DNA of 64,000 bases from Dermatobacter hominis (GCF_020715685.1 NZ_CP085840.1:682001-746000), one strand, 5' to 3'; positions 43,825 through 54,665 are shown, counted from the stretch's first letter. Numbers and translations: made by a program. Notes: generated by a model from the letters alone, not told the origin.

Positions 43825-45001
43825 AGCGCGGTCGGGGCGTCAGCAGCTCCTGCGCGTTCGTGCGCATGATGCGCCGCACGTCGTCGTCGTCGAGGCCCTC
43901 GAGCTCGGCGACGAACTCCGACGGCTCGGCGAGGCCCTCGACGTGGGGCCAGTCCGAACCGAACAGGACGTTGCCGACGCCGACGGCGTCGACGAGGTCG
44001 AGCACGTCGTCCTCGAAGAACGGCGAGACCCAGACGTGGCGGCGGAAGAGCTCGACGGGGTCCTCGCCGAAGGTGCCGGGCAGCTGCACGTGCAGCGCCG
44101 CGAGCTTCTTCAGGAGCGGCCGGACCCAGTCGGCGCCGGTCTCCACCGTGGCCATCCGCAGGTTGTCGAAGCGCTCGAAGATGCGGTCGGCCATGAACGA
44201 CGCCATCGTGTCGCGGATCGGGTTGGCCGACAGCAGGCGCTTCAGCGTCGGCACCTTGAACGCCTGCATCTCCTCCGAGATGCCCCAGAGCTCCTCGTAC
44301 GGGCCGTAGCCCGCATCGCCGCTGTGCAGAACGAGCGTCACGCCCGACTCGTCGAGCAGCGACCAGAACGCGTCGTGTCGGGGGTCGCCCGGGGTGCGCC
44401 GACCCTCGGCGCCCCAGACCGACGTCGGCCGCATCAGCACGACCCGCGCGCCGGCGTCGAGCGCCCACCGGAGCTCCTCCACCGCCCACTCGGGGTCGAG
44501 CAGCGTGACGTACGGCGCCGAGAAGATTCGGTCCTGGTAGGCCAGGCCCCAGTCGTCGTCGAGCCAGCGGTTGAACGCCCGGAACGCTGCGGTGCAGGCC
44601 TGCGGGTCCGACTCGAGCGCGGTCTCCATGCCCACGCCGAGCGTCGGCAGCATGATGCAGGCCTCCATGCCCTGCTCGTCCATGACCGCGAGCCGGGCGT
44701 CGCGATCCCGGTACTCGGGCCGCTGCTCGATGGGCTGGAGCTCGCCGAACGCGGCGCGGAGGTCGCCGACCCCGGACCGGGCGCGGAAGAAGTCCGAGAG
44801 CGAACCCGGCTGCGCGAGGTGCGAGAACGACGGGTTGGGGATGAACCGGTTGATCGAGCCGCCGACCAGGAGGCGGCGCTTGCCGTCGACGTCGGCCCAC
44901 TGCATCGTCCGCTTGGCCATGGCGGGGTCGAGGTGGCGGGTGAAGGCGTCGGTCGCCTCGTAGTAGTGGTTGTCGGCGTCGACGATGCGGAAGTCCAGCA
45001 C
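43823..45001 (-). CDS. Amidohydrolase family 2 protein (PF04909)
   Basis: 392 aa metal-dependent hydrolase or decarboxylase of the ACMSD/amidohydrolase-2 group. It starts IVDADNHYYEATDAF, where the D-x-N-H-x-x-E replaces the usual HxH, and has VLHSGD, VETGADWV and FGSDWPHVEG. Such proteins are abundant in actinobacteria that break down steroids and aromatics. It is divergent from a KstR-like regulator, which suggests lipid or sterol-linked control. Confidence 0.87.
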   Translation of the reverse strand: MLDFRIVDADNHYYEATDAFTRHLDPAMAKRTMQWADVDGKRRLLVGGSINRFIPNPSFSHLAQPGSLSDFFRARSGVGDLRAAFGELQPIEQRPEYRDRDARLAVMDEQGMEACIMLPTLGVGMETALESDPQACTAAFRAFNRWLDDDWGLAYQDRIFSAPYVTLLDPEWAVEELRWALDAGARVVLMRPTSVWGAEGRRTPGDPRHDAFWSLLDESGVTLVLHSGDAGYGPYEELWGISEEMQAFKVPTLKRLLSANPIRDTMASFMADRIFERFDNLRMATVETGADWVRPLLKKLAALHVQLPGTFGEDPVELFRRHVWVSPFFEDDVLDLVDAVGVGNVLFGSDWPHVEGLAEPSEFVAELEGLDDDDVRRIMRTNAQELLTPRPR

Positions 45002-45060
45002 GAGCGATCCCCCTGGGTCGGCGGCCCGGCTCGGCGGCCGGGAGCAGCGGACCCGACACT

Positions 45061-45079
45061 AGAACGAGGTTCCAGTTCT
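45061..45079. promoter_or_regulatory. Candidate operator for the KstR-like regulator
   Basis: AGAAC-N9-GTTCT, with a nested GAAC-GAG-GTTC, in the 107-bp gap between the divergent amidohydrolase and tetR genes. It is similar to the KstR site (AACnnGTT core) but with one extra spacer base. Confidence 0.5.
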
Positions 45080-45108
45080 TGCGAGGCGGCGGCCTACACT
45101 CGACGGAC

Positions 45109-45744
45109 ATGGACCGCCTCGTGCCCGACGCTCCCGACGCCGTCGGCCCCGGGTCGATCCGGCCCGCGGAGCCGACCACGGCGGCGCAGCGGGACCGGCG
45201 CCGGCGCATCGTCCACGCGGCGATGGACCTCCTGTCCGAGCACGGCTACGACGAGATCCAGATGCGCGACGTGGCGGTCGGCGCGGGCGTGGCGCTCGGC
45301 ACGCTCTACCGCTACTTCCCCTCGAAGGAGCAGCTGTTCGCGCACGTGCTGCTCGAGTGGAGCGCGAGCTTCGACGAGGCGATGCGGCGTCGACGGCCCG
45401 AGCGCGGCACCGACGCCGAGCGGCTGCGGCTGCTCCTCCGCCGGGCCGTGGGGGCCTTCGAGCGGCACCCCAGCTACTTCCAGCTGCTGAGCGTGCTGGA
45501 GGTGTCGAAGGACCCCGCGGTCGTCGAGCCGTTCGCCGCGTACAGCCAGCGCTTCTTCGCTGCGGTCGGCGAGGCGCTCACCGACACCGCGCCCGAGGAC
45601 GTCCCGGTCGTCACCATGCTGACCACGTCGCTGCTCAGCACCCTGCTGCGGGGCTGGTGGCTCGGCCACCACTCGATCCGCGTGGTCAACGCCCGGATCG
45701 ATCAGGCGGTCGACGTGCTGTTCGAGGGCGCCCGCCCCCGGTGA
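45109..45744 (+). CDS. TetR family regulator, KstR-like
   Basis: 211 aa. The HTH region QMRDVAVGAGVALGTLYRYF with PSKEQLF closely follows the pattern of mycobacterial KstR, including AQRDRRRRIVHAAM before it. KstR binds sterol-derived CoA esters; the ligand here is unknown. It is divergent from the PF04909 amidohydrolase with a KstR-like dyad between. Orthology to KstR is not established. Confidence 0.85.
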   Translation: MDRLVPDAPDAVGPGSIRPAEPTTAAQRDRRRRIVHAAMDLLSEHGYDEIQMRDVAVGAGVALGTLYRYFPSKEQLFAHVLLEWSASFDEAMRRRRPERGTDAERLRLLLRRAVGAFERHPSYFQLLSVLEVSKDPAVVEPFAAYSQRFFAAVGEALTDTAPEDVPVVTMLTTSLLSTLLRGWWLGHHSIRVVNARIDQAVDVLFEGARPR

Positions 45745-45758
45745 CGGCGTGCCGGTGC

Positions 45759-45792
45759 CCGGGCGCGGAGCGCCCGGACCCGAGGGTCCGGG
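45759..45792. terminator. Two mutually exclusive hairpins after tetR
   Basis: CCGGGCGC/GCGCCCGG (45759-45777) and CCCGGACCC/GGGTCCGGG (45773-45792) share bases, so only one can form. They lie 14 bp after the stop, in a 247-bp gap between convergent genes. Confidence 0.45.
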
Positions 45793-45991
45793 GGCCGGCC
45801 GCCCTCTCCCGAGCAGCGTTCGGCGATCGCTCCGTCGACGGCCGGGACCCGACCGCCGAGCTGTGGTGCACCACCCGATGGGGCGACGTACCGGTGGTGC
45901 CGGGGCCATCTTCCCGGACCCGACGTGCCCCCGCTGCGGCGGGCGCCACGTTGCGAACGTGGAATGCTCCACGCGGCGCCCGGGTCCCGAC

Positions 45992-46720
45992 CTAGCCCGA
46001 GCTCGCCTCGAAGCGCTCGACGTCGACGATCACGATCGTCCGCCGCCCGGTCGTCACGAGGCCCCGGTTGCGCCAGCCGTGCAGCGTCCGGGCCACCGAG
46101 TCGCGGGACGCTGCGATGAGGCTGGCCAGGTCCTCCTGGCTGAGCGGCAGGTCGATCTCGACGCCGCGCCCGTCGGGCGTCGAGCGCCCGTGGCGGTCGG
46201 CGAGCGAGCACAGGCAGTCGGCCAGACGGCGCGGCACGTCGTCGCCCATGTAGCTCACGCGGAACCGGTCCGCCTCGCGCAGCCGCCCGCTCAGGTGGGC
46301 GAGCAGGGCGAACGCGGTGTCGGGATCGGTCCGCACGGCCTCGCGCAGCTCGTCGCTCGAGAACTCCCGGACGGCGGTGGGCAGCACGGCGGTCACGCTG
46401 GCGGAGCGACCGCCGCCGTCGAGCGCGCCGACCTCGCCGATCAGCTCGCCGGCGCCGCGCAGCGCCAGGATCGGCGACCGACCGTCGGGGTGGGAGGACT
46501 CGACCTTGACGAGCCCGTCGAGCACCAGCCAGGCCCGGTTCGCGACGTCGCCCTCGAGCACGAGCACGCCGCCGGCGCGCAGCTCGCGCCGCCGACCCAG
46601 CTGCTCGAACCGCTCTTTCGACGGAGGCGGCAGCCGCTCGACGAACGTCGGGTCCTCTCCCACGTCCACTCCCACGCCCGGAGCCTGCCACGGCCGGCGG
46701 CGCGCCGGTGGGTTCTCCAC
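45992..46720 (-). CDS. Crp/Fnr family transcriptional regulator
   Basis: About 242 aa. The N-terminal cyclic-nucleotide-binding fold contains ELIGEVGALDGGGRSASVTA, close to the phosphate-binding cassette GE(x)n-RSAS. The C-terminal winged helix is LSQEDLASLIAASRDSVART. There are no clustered cysteines for an Fe-S site, so a nucleotide ligand is more likely than oxygen. The GTG start at 46720 is tentative; an internal GTG about 15 codons in is possible. Confidence 0.87.
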   Translation of the reverse strand: MENPPARRRPWQAPGVGVDVGEDPTFVERLPPPSKERFEQLGRRRELRAGGVLVLEGDVANRAWLVLDGLVKVESSHPDGRSPILALRGAGELIGEVGALDGGGRSASVTAVLPTAVREFSSDELREAVRTDPDTAFALLAHLSGRLREADRFRVSYMGDDVPRRLADCLCSLADRHGRSTPDGRGVEIDLPLSQEDLASLIAASRDSVARTLHGWRNRGLVTTGRRTIVIVDVERFEASSG

Positions 46721-46757
46721 GACGCCGCTCCGTCCGCGACGCCCGGCGCGGCGGCCG

Positions 46758-47621
46758 TCAGTAGCGCTCGGGCACGAAGGTCTGCGTGTCGATCGGCGGC
46801 CGGACGTAGCCGTCGCGGCGATCCGGGCGCGGCGGGAGCTCGACCGCCGGCGGATCGGCCTCGTCGTAGGGGATCTGCGACAGCAGGTGCCGGATGCAGT
46901 TGAGGCGCGCCGAGCGCTTGTCCTCGCCGTCGACCACCCACCACGGCGAGTGCCTCGTGTCGGTCGCGGCGAACATCTCGTCCTTGGCGTAGGAGTACTC
47001 CTGCCAGCGGGCGCGGGACTCGATGTCCATCGGCGAGAGCTTCCAGCGCTTGAGCGGGTTGTCGATGCGCTCCTGGAACCGCCGCTCCTGCTCGTCGTCG
47101 CTCACCGAGAACCAGTACTTGATGAGCACGATCCCCGAGCGCTGGAGCATCGCCTCGAACTGCGGGCACGACCGGAGGAACTCCTCGACCTCCTCCTCGG
47201 TGGCGAAGCCCATCACCCGTTCGACGCCGGCCCGGTTGTACCAGGACCGGTCGAACAGGACGACCTCGCCGGCCGCGGGCAGCTGCTCGACGTAGCGCTG
47301 GAAGTACCACTGGGTCCGCTCGCGGTCGCTCGGCGTGCCCAGCGCGACGACCCTCACCACCCGGGGGTTCGTCGACTCGGTGATGCGGGTGATCGCGCCG
47401 CCCTTGCCCGCCGCGTCACGGCCCTCGAACAGGACCACCACCCGTTCGCCCGTCCGGCGCACCCACTCCTGCAGCTTCACGAGCTCGATCTGCAGCCGCT
47501 CGAGCTCCGCCTCGTACACGTCCTTCTTGAGGCGGCCCGACTTCGTGTAGCAGTCGGGTCCGAAGACCCGGCCGTGCTCGCCGTCCTCCTCCGAGGACGG
47601 GTCGGTGATGTCGTCGCTCAC
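46758..47621 (-). CDS. ppk2: Polyphosphate kinase 2 (PPK2 family)
   Basis: 287 aa. Walker A is FEGRDAAGKGGAI, then FQRYVEQLPAAGEVVLFDRS with WYNRAGVERVMGF (Walker B and lid), and KYWFSVSDDEQERRFQERID. PPK2 phosphorylates nucleotides with polyphosphate. Length and a single domain fit the common one-domain class; whether it prefers ADP/GDP or AMP cannot be told. The 20-residue acidic N-terminal tail is variable in the family. Confidence 0.93.
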   Translation of the reverse strand: MSDDITDPSSEEDGEHGRVFGPDCYTKSGRLKKDVYEAELERLQIELVKLQEWVRRTGERVVVLFEGRDAAGKGGAITRITESTNPRVVRVVALGTPSDRERTQWYFQRYVEQLPAAGEVVLFDRSWYNRAGVERVMGFATEEEVEEFLRSCPQFEAMLQRSGIVLIKYWFSVSDDEQERRFQERIDNPLKRWKLSPMDIESRARWQEYSYAKDEMFAATDTRHSPWWVVDGEDKRSARLNCIRHLLSQIPYDEADPPAVELPPRPDRRDGYVRPPIDTQTFVPERY

Positions 47622-47692
47622 GGTCGCGCTCGCTCCTGTTCGGCGTGGTCCCGGCCTCGATCGCACGGTACCGCAGCGGCCTCCGGGACCGG

Positions 47693-48103
47693 TCAGGTCC
47701 CGGCGAGCGCGTCCAGGGCCGCGAGCGCGTCGTCGCGCCGGGCCACGGGCACCAGCAGGTGGTCGTGGTGGAACCCGGCCAGCACGTTGCAGCTGATCCC
47801 CCGCGCCGCCAGCGCCGTCGAGACGGCCGCGGTCAGCCCCACCGCCTCGAGCGAGGAGCGCACGCCGAGCGTGATCCACGACCCGACGAAGTCGTAGGCG
47901 AGGCCCACCCGATCGGCCTCGGCCCGGGCCAGGACCACCGTGGTGCCCTCGTCCTCGACGATCGTCGCGGCCACGTCGACGCCGCCGAGCGGGGACGGGC
48001 CAGCGGTCGGCACCAGCGCCACCACGTAGTCGTCGGGTCGCACGGCGGGCCGCAGGGTGCGCAGCATCACGGCCAGGTCGGTCTCGGCTCCGGCGCCTGT
48101 CAC
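47693..48103 (-). CDS. ACT-domain protein
   Basis: 136 aa made of two ACT-like repeats (GTTVVLARAEADRVGLAY..., then WITLGVRSSLEAVGLTAAV...LAARGISCNVLAGF). This is the pattern of small ACT_7/CASTOR-like proteins that bind amino acids. There is no enzymatic domain. The GTG start follows GAGGAGGG. Its partner is unknown; no amino-acid gene is adjacent. Confidence 0.8.
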   Translation of the reverse strand: MTGAGAETDLAVMLRTLRPAVRPDDYVVALVPTAGPSPLGGVDVAATIVEDEGTTVVLARAEADRVGLAYDFVGSWITLGVRSSLEAVGLTAAVSTALAARGISCNVLAGFHHDHLLVPVARRDDALAALDALAGT

Positions 48104-48274
48104 GGTCCGCCCTCCTCGTCGGTCGCCCGAGACGGTAGGCCACCACCGGCGGTTTCTGACGCGATGTCAGATCCTGCGGCCCGCCGCCCTAGCGTGTGGG
48201 ACCGCTGCACGTGACCTCGCCGGCCGCCCCCCGACCTGCGCCGGCCGTCCAGCGCCACGAAGGGAAGCCGACCG

Positions 48275-50083
<1,809 letters not shown>

Positions 50084-50097
50084 CGCACCGGCGCCCA

Positions 50098-50117
50098 CGT
50101 CGCCCGCGGCGGCGACG
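50098..50117. terminator. Hairpin between convergent BVMO and ABC exporter genes
   Basis: CGTCGCC, 6-base loop, GGCGACG, 14 bp after the BVMO stop. No T-tract. Confidence 0.4.
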
Positions 50118-50166
50118 CTGCCGGGTGCCGATAGGTCTCAGGCCCGTCGACGTGACGCCGTCCGGG

Positions 50167-52041
50167 TCAGGGCACGACGTCCTGGTCGGCGTACTGCGTG
50201 CGGTACAGGTCGGCGTAGCGACCGTCCCGGGCCAGGAGCTCGGCGTGGGTCCCCTGCTCGACGACGCGTCCGCCCTCGACGACGCAGATCTCGTCGGCTG
50301 AGCGGATGGTCGACAGCCGGTGCGCGATCACGATCGCCGTCCGCCCGGCGAGGGCCACGGCCAGCGCCTCCTGCACCGCGTGCTCCGACTCGGCGTCGAG
50401 GTGGGCGGTGGCCTCGTCGAGCACGACGACGCGCGGCCCGGCCAGCAGCAGCCGGGCGATCGTCAACCGCTGGCGCTCGCCGCCGGACAGGCGGTAGCCC
50501 CGCTCGCCCAGGACCGTGTCGAGCCCGTCGGGCAGGGAGCGGATCACCTCGTCGAGGCGGGCCGCCGACAGCGCGTGCCAGAGCTCGTCGGTGTCGGCGG
50601 CGGGCGCGGCGTAGAGCAGGTTCGCCCGCACGGTGTCGTGGAACAGGTGGCCGTCCTGGGTGACGACGCCGACGGCGCGCTGCAGGTCGGCGAAGCTGAG
50701 GTCACGGACGTCGACCCCGCCGATGCGCACGGCGCCCGCGTCCACGTCGTACAGGCGGGGCACGAGCGACGCGATCGTCGACTTGCCCGCGCCCGACGGG
50801 CCCACGAGCGCCACCGTCCGGCCCGGTCCGGCGTGCAGCGAGACGTCGTGGAGGACCTCGCGGCCGAGGCGGTCGTCGAGCACGGACACCTCCTCGAGCG
50901 AGGCCAGCGAGATGCGGTCGGCGGCCGGGTACGCGAAGCGGACGTGGTCCAGCTCGACCGACACCGGTCCGGGCGGCAGCGGCCGGGGCCGCTCGGGCTC
51001 GCGGATGAGGGGCTCGATGTCGAGCACCTCGAACACCCGCTCGAAGCTCACCATCGCGGTCACGACGTCGAGCCGGGCGGTGGCCAGCGCCGTCAACGGG
51101 GCGTACAGGCGGTTGACCAGCAGCGCCAGCGTCACGATCGTGCCGGCGTCGAGCTGGCCCCGGACGGCGAGCACGCCGCCCAGGCCGTAGATCAGCGCGA
51201 GCGCCAGGCCCGACACGAGCGACAGGCTGCGCATGAACACCGCCGAGACGACCGCCGTGCGGACGCCGATGTCGCGCACCCGCCCGGCCCGGGCGCCGAA
51301 GGCCTCGGACTCCTCGGCGGGTCGGCCGAACAGCTTGACCAGCGTGGCGCCGGGTGCGGAGAAGCGCTCCGACATCTGCGACGTCATCGCCGCGTTGTGC
51401 TCGGCGGCCTCGCGGTCGAGCGCGCCGACCTTCGCGCCGACGCGCCGGGCCGGGACGACGAACAGCGGCAGCAGCACGACCGCCAGGAGCGTGATCGGCC
51501 ACGACAGCCTCGCCATCACCGCAACGGTGAGGGCCACGACGATGACGTTCGTGACGATCCCCGCCAGCGCGGAGGTGAAGGCGCGCTGGGCCCCGATCAC
51601 ATCGTTGTTGAGCCGGCTGACCAGCGCGCCGGTGCGGGTGCGGTTGAAGAAGGCCACCGGCAGCGACTGCACGTGGTCGAACACGCGGCGGCGCAGGTCG
51701 AGGATGAACTCCTCACCGAGCCGTGCCGACACGAAGCGCTCGCCGACGCCGACGACCGAGTCGAGGAGCGAGACCACGGCGATCGCCACGGCGATCCCGA
51801 CGACGACGCCGACGCCGGACCCGTCGACGATCTCGTCGACGGCGATGCCCGCCAGGACCGGGATCAGCACGCCGAGCCCGGCCGAGATCGTCGACAGGAC
51901 GAGGTAGCCGGAGATCCGCTTCCTGTGCGGCCGGGCGAAGGCCGCCACCCGACCCCACGTCGCCCGGTCGACGGCCCGCCGGGGCCGTCCGTCGTCCTGC
52001 ATGGCGCTGCGCAGCGCCATCCACGTGTTCACGTCGCTCAT
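50167..52041 (-). CDS. ABC exporter, fused membrane and ATPase domains
   Basis: 624 aa half-transporter of the MsbA/multidrug type, likely a homodimer. Six helices fall in about 40-330. In the ATPase domain, Walker A is GPSGAGKS, signature LSGGERQR, Walker B VVVLDEATAHLD and the switch His is in VIAHRLST. A MerR-type promoter with SoxR-box-like dyad directly abuts the ATG at 52041, so a leaderless mRNA is expected. SoxR regulons in streptomycetes include ABC exporters. Alternative starts at Met8 and Met14 exist. Confidence 0.9.
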   Translation of the reverse strand: MSDVNTWMALRSAMQDDGRPRRAVDRATWGRVAAFARPHRKRISGYLVLSTISAGLGVLIPVLAGIAVDEIVDGSGVGVVVGIAVAIAVVSLLDSVVGVGERFVSARLGEEFILDLRRRVFDHVQSLPVAFFNRTRTGALVSRLNNDVIGAQRAFTSALAGIVTNVIVVALTVAVMARLSWPITLLAVVLLPLFVVPARRVGAKVGALDREAAEHNAAMTSQMSERFSAPGATLVKLFGRPAEESEAFGARAGRVRDIGVRTAVVSAVFMRSLSLVSGLALALIYGLGGVLAVRGQLDAGTIVTLALLVNRLYAPLTALATARLDVVTAMVSFERVFEVLDIEPLIREPERPRPLPPGPVSVELDHVRFAYPAADRISLASLEEVSVLDDRLGREVLHDVSLHAGPGRTVALVGPSGAGKSTIASLVPRLYDVDAGAVRIGGVDVRDLSFADLQRAVGVVTQDGHLFHDTVRANLLYAAPAADTDELWHALSAARLDEVIRSLPDGLDTVLGERGYRLSGGERQRLTIARLLLAGPRVVVLDEATAHLDAESEHAVQEALAVALAGRTAIVIAHRLSTIRSADEICVVEGGRVVEQGTHAELLARDGRYADLYRTQYADQDVVP

Positions 52042-52048
52042 GCGGACG

Positions 52049-52079
52049 ACCGTAGGACTTGAAGTTCACTTGAGGTCAA
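52049..52079 (-). promoter_or_regulatory. SoxR-type promoter/operator of the ABC exporter
   Basis: On the - strand: TTGACC (-35), a 19-bp spacer, then TACGGT (-10). The long spacer is the hallmark of MerR-family activated promoters. The dyad CCTCAAG-TGAA-CTTCAAG falls within it and closely resembles the E. coli soxS operator (CCTCAAG-TTAA-CTTGAGG). The -10 lies 7 bases from the ATG. Confidence 0.65.
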
Positions 52080-52105
52080 GGATCTGCGGGACTACCGTCG
52101 GTGAC

Positions 52106-52552
52106 GTGGATCACCACCTGTCGATCGGGGCCGTCGCAGAGCGGACCGGCGTGGCCACTTCGGCGCTCCGCTACTACGAGTCCGAGGGCCTGATCACCTC
52201 GACGCGCACCGACGGCGGGCAGCGCCGCTACTCCCGCGACGTGATCCGCCGGGTGTCGTTCATCCGCATCGCCCAGGAGGTCGGCCTTCGCCTGGACGAG
52301 ATCAAGGAGGCGCTCGACGCGCTCCCCGACGGCCGGGCGCCCACCGAGCGCGACTGGCACCAGCTCTCGACGTCGTGGCGGCCGCGGCTCGACGAGCAGA
52401 TCGCCGTGCTCGAGCGCCTGCGCGACCGGCTCGACGCCTGCATCGGCTGCGGGTGCCTGTCGCTCAAAGTCTGCCGAATCGTGAACCCCGACGACGTGGC
52501 CGGCGATCGCGGCCCCGGACCTCGCTACGTGCTCGGGCCCGACGCGGGCTGA
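52106..52552 (+). CDS. soxR: Redox-sensing MerR-family regulator SoxR
   Basis: 148 aa. The MerR winged helix lies at the N terminus (LSIGAVAERTGVATSALRYY), followed by a dimerisation helix. The [2Fe-2S] cysteines C112, C115, C117 and C123 have exactly the SoxR spacing C-x2-C-x-C-x5-C. Oxidation by superoxide or redox-cycling compounds activates SoxR. The GTG start at 52106 puts the HTH at residue 6. It is divergent from the ABC exporter, its probable target. Confidence 0.95.
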   Translation: MDHHLSIGAVAERTGVATSALRYYESEGLITSTRTDGGQRRYSRDVIRRVSFIRIAQEVGLRLDEIKEALDALPDGRAPTERDWHQLSTSWRPRLDEQIAVLERLRDRLDACIGCGCLSLKVCRIVNPDDVAGDRGPGPRYVLGPDAG

Positions 52553-52623
52553 CCGGGCCGCCCCGGCGTCGGCCGGACGCGGCGTCGCCCGCCGACAACG
52601 GCGTCGTCCAGATGGCGCGTGCC

Positions 52624-53469
52624 TCAGATGGTGTAGTCCTCGCCGGTCGCCCGGACGGTGACGTCGGAGATCGTGATGCCCCACGGCTGGTCGATCGCGT
52701 GGACGACCTCGGCGGCGATCGTCGCCGGCTCGATCGCCCAGAACCCGGGATCGTCCTCGTCGGTCGCCGCGCCCCCGAGCGTGCCCGACAGCGCCGCCAT
52801 GACCTTGTCCATGTACGGCTCGGCCTTGGCCCCCGTGATCCCCGCGATCGCCGCCGGGTTGACGACCCCGGCACCGAGGCCGGTGCCCAGCACACCGGTC
52901 GGCCGCACGACGGTGACCTTGATCAGGCCCTGGGACTCCTTGCGGAGCGAGTCCGACAGCACGGCCACCGCCGCCTTGGTGGCGCTGTACACGCCCGACC
53001 CGGGCGTGCCGGCGCCGGCGTAGATCGACGAGATGTTGACGACGTGGCCCCGCCCCTGGGCCGCCATCCGGTCGTAGGCCGCGCAGATGCCGTGCAGGGT
53101 GCCCTTGAGGTTCACGTCGATGCAGCGGTCCCACGCCTCGGCCGCGTCGGCGTGGTCGGCGAAGAAGGCGAGCGGCATGATCCCCGCGTTGTTGACCATC
53201 ACGTCGACGGCGCCGAACGCATCGACCGCCGCCGCCACGAGGGCGTCGACCTGTCCCCGGTCGCACACGTCGACGGTCACCCCGATCGCCTCGCCGCCGG
53301 CCTCGACGATCCCCCCGGCGACCGAGGACGCGGCGGCGCCGTCGATGTCGCCGACCACCGCCCGGGCGCCGCGCGCCGCCGCCATCTCGGCGATCAGCCG
53401 GCCGAAGCCCCCACCGGCGCCGGTGACCACCACCACCCGGCCGCCGAGGTGCGATCCCGTCGCGTCCAC
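52624..53469 (-). CDS. SDR family oxidoreductase
   Basis: 281 aa classical SDR: TGAGGGFG for cofactor, NNAG, NISS and Y-x3-K (YSATK). The GTG at 53469 has GGGGAGGGACG upstream. The substrate is unknown. It lies 47 bp downstream of an SQR-like flavoprotein on the same strand and may be co-transcribed. Confidence 0.9.
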   Translation of the reverse strand: MDATGSHLGGRVVVVTGAGGGFGRLIAEMAAARGARAVVGDIDGAAASSVAGGIVEAGGEAIGVTVDVCDRGQVDALVAAAVDAFGAVDVMVNNAGIMPLAFFADHADAAEAWDRCIDVNLKGTLHGICAAYDRMAAQGRGHVVNISSIYAGAGTPGSGVYSATKAAVAVLSDSLRKESQGLIKVTVVRPTGVLGTGLGAGVVNPAAIAGITGAKAEPYMDKVMAALSGTLGGAATDEDDPGFWAIEPATIAAEVVHAIDQPWGITISDVTVRATGEDYTI

Positions 53470-53516
53470 CTCGTCCCTCCCCGTCACCCTGCTGCGCCTC
53501 CCCTTCGCACCGGCGG

Positions 53517-54665
53517 TCACGCCGGCGTCGTCTGCCACTCCCGGCCGAACCAGCGTCGGATCCGCGTCGAGCCGAAGTCCCGCTTGTCCGCCGCGAGCTC
53601 GGCCGACGGTCCCTGGAGCGCGCCGTTCGGCGCCTGCCCGCTGAGGAACGTCACCTCGACCTTGGCCACCTGGTCGTGGCCGAACTCGAGGTAGCAGGTG
53701 CCGCGGCCGTCGTAGGTCGAGCCGTCGCCCTCCGCCCGGACCCGGGCGATCAGCGCGTCGGCCACCACCGACGCCTGGCCCTCGGCGAACACGCCGGCCT
53801 TGGGCGTCCCCACGCTCGTCACGTCGCCGACGGCGTACACGTCGGGGAAGGACGTCTGCAGGGTCAGCGGGTCGACCGGGATCCAGCCGTCGACGCACAG
53901 GCCGGACGCCGCCACCACGTCGGGCACCCGGTGCACCGGGACGCCGAGGAACAGGTCGAACGGCAGCTCGGTGCCGTCGGCGCAGACGGCGACCTTCCTC
54001 GCCGGGTCGAGCGAGGCGACGAGCTGCTCGGGGTGCCAGGCGATGCCGCGCGCGGCGAAGGCCTCGAGGAGCGCCTCGGACGCCGCCGGGGAGGGCGGGA
54101 TCGGCCGGCCGAGCGGCATGACGAGCGCGATCTCGGATGTGTCGCGCACGCCGAGGGCGGTGAGGTGGTCGTGCACCAGCAGCGCGGTCTCGCTCGGCGC
54201 CGGCGGGCACTTGAACGGCGTCGAGGTGACCCCCACGACGACCCGCCCGCCGCCGAAGTCGGCCAGCACGTCGCGCAGCTCGAACGCCCCCGCCACCGTG
54301 TAGAACTCGTGGCCCGCCTCGACGAGCCCGGGCGTGGCCGAGGGATCCAGGTCGGCACCGAGCGCGACGACCAGCACGTCGGCGTCGAAGGTGCCGGCAT
54401 CGGTCCCGACCCGCCGGCCGACCGGGTCGATCGACGTGACCTCCGCCTGCACGAACCGCACGCCGGGCTTCACCACGTCCGCATAGGGGTGGACGACGGC
54501 GTCGGCGACCGTGCGGCCGAACATCACGTCGAGCTTCGAGAAGCCGAAGACGAACCCGTCGGCCTTGTCGATCAGCACGACGTCGGCGGCGTCGCCCAGC
54601 TCCTCGGACAACCGGGAGGTCAGCTCGAGCCCGCCGAAGCCGGCGCCGAGCACCACGATCCTCAT
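53517..54665 (-). CDS. SQR/NDH-2-like FAD-dependent oxidoreductase
   Basis: 382 aa. It has the N-terminal FAD motif VVLGAGFGGLEL, second Rossmann VVVGVTSTPFKCPPAP, and VYAVGDVTSVGTPKAGVFAEGQ binding FAD near the end. It resembles flavocytochrome-c/sulfide dehydrogenases. The Cys in FKCPPAP is kept, but the full three-Cys SQR set is not evident, so sulfide oxidation is unproven. ATG at 54665 is preferred (AGGAG 8 bases before) over a GTG one codon upstream. Confidence 0.83.
   Translation of the reverse strand: MRIVVLGAGFGGLELTSRLSEELGDAADVVLIDKADGFVFGFSKLDVMFGRTVADAVVHPYADVVKPGVRFVQAEVTSIDPVGRRVGTDAGTFDADVLVVALGADLDPSATPGLVEAGHEFYTVAGAFELRDVLADFGGGRVVVGVTSTPFKCPPAPSETALLVHDHLTALGVRDTSEIALVMPLGRPIPPSPAASEALLEAFAARGIAWHPEQLVASLDPARKVAVCADGTELPFDLFLGVPVHRVPDVVAASGLCVDGWIPVDPLTLQTSFPDVYAVGDVTSVGTPKAGVFAEGQASVVADALIARVRAEGDGSTYDGRGTCYLEFGHDQVAKVEVTFLSGQAPNGALQGPSAELAADKRDFGSTRIRRWFGREWQTTPA

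Noticed and set aside
53517-54665. True sulfide:quinone reductase
   Set aside because: Only one of the conserved catalytic cysteines is convincingly placed; kept as SQR-like.
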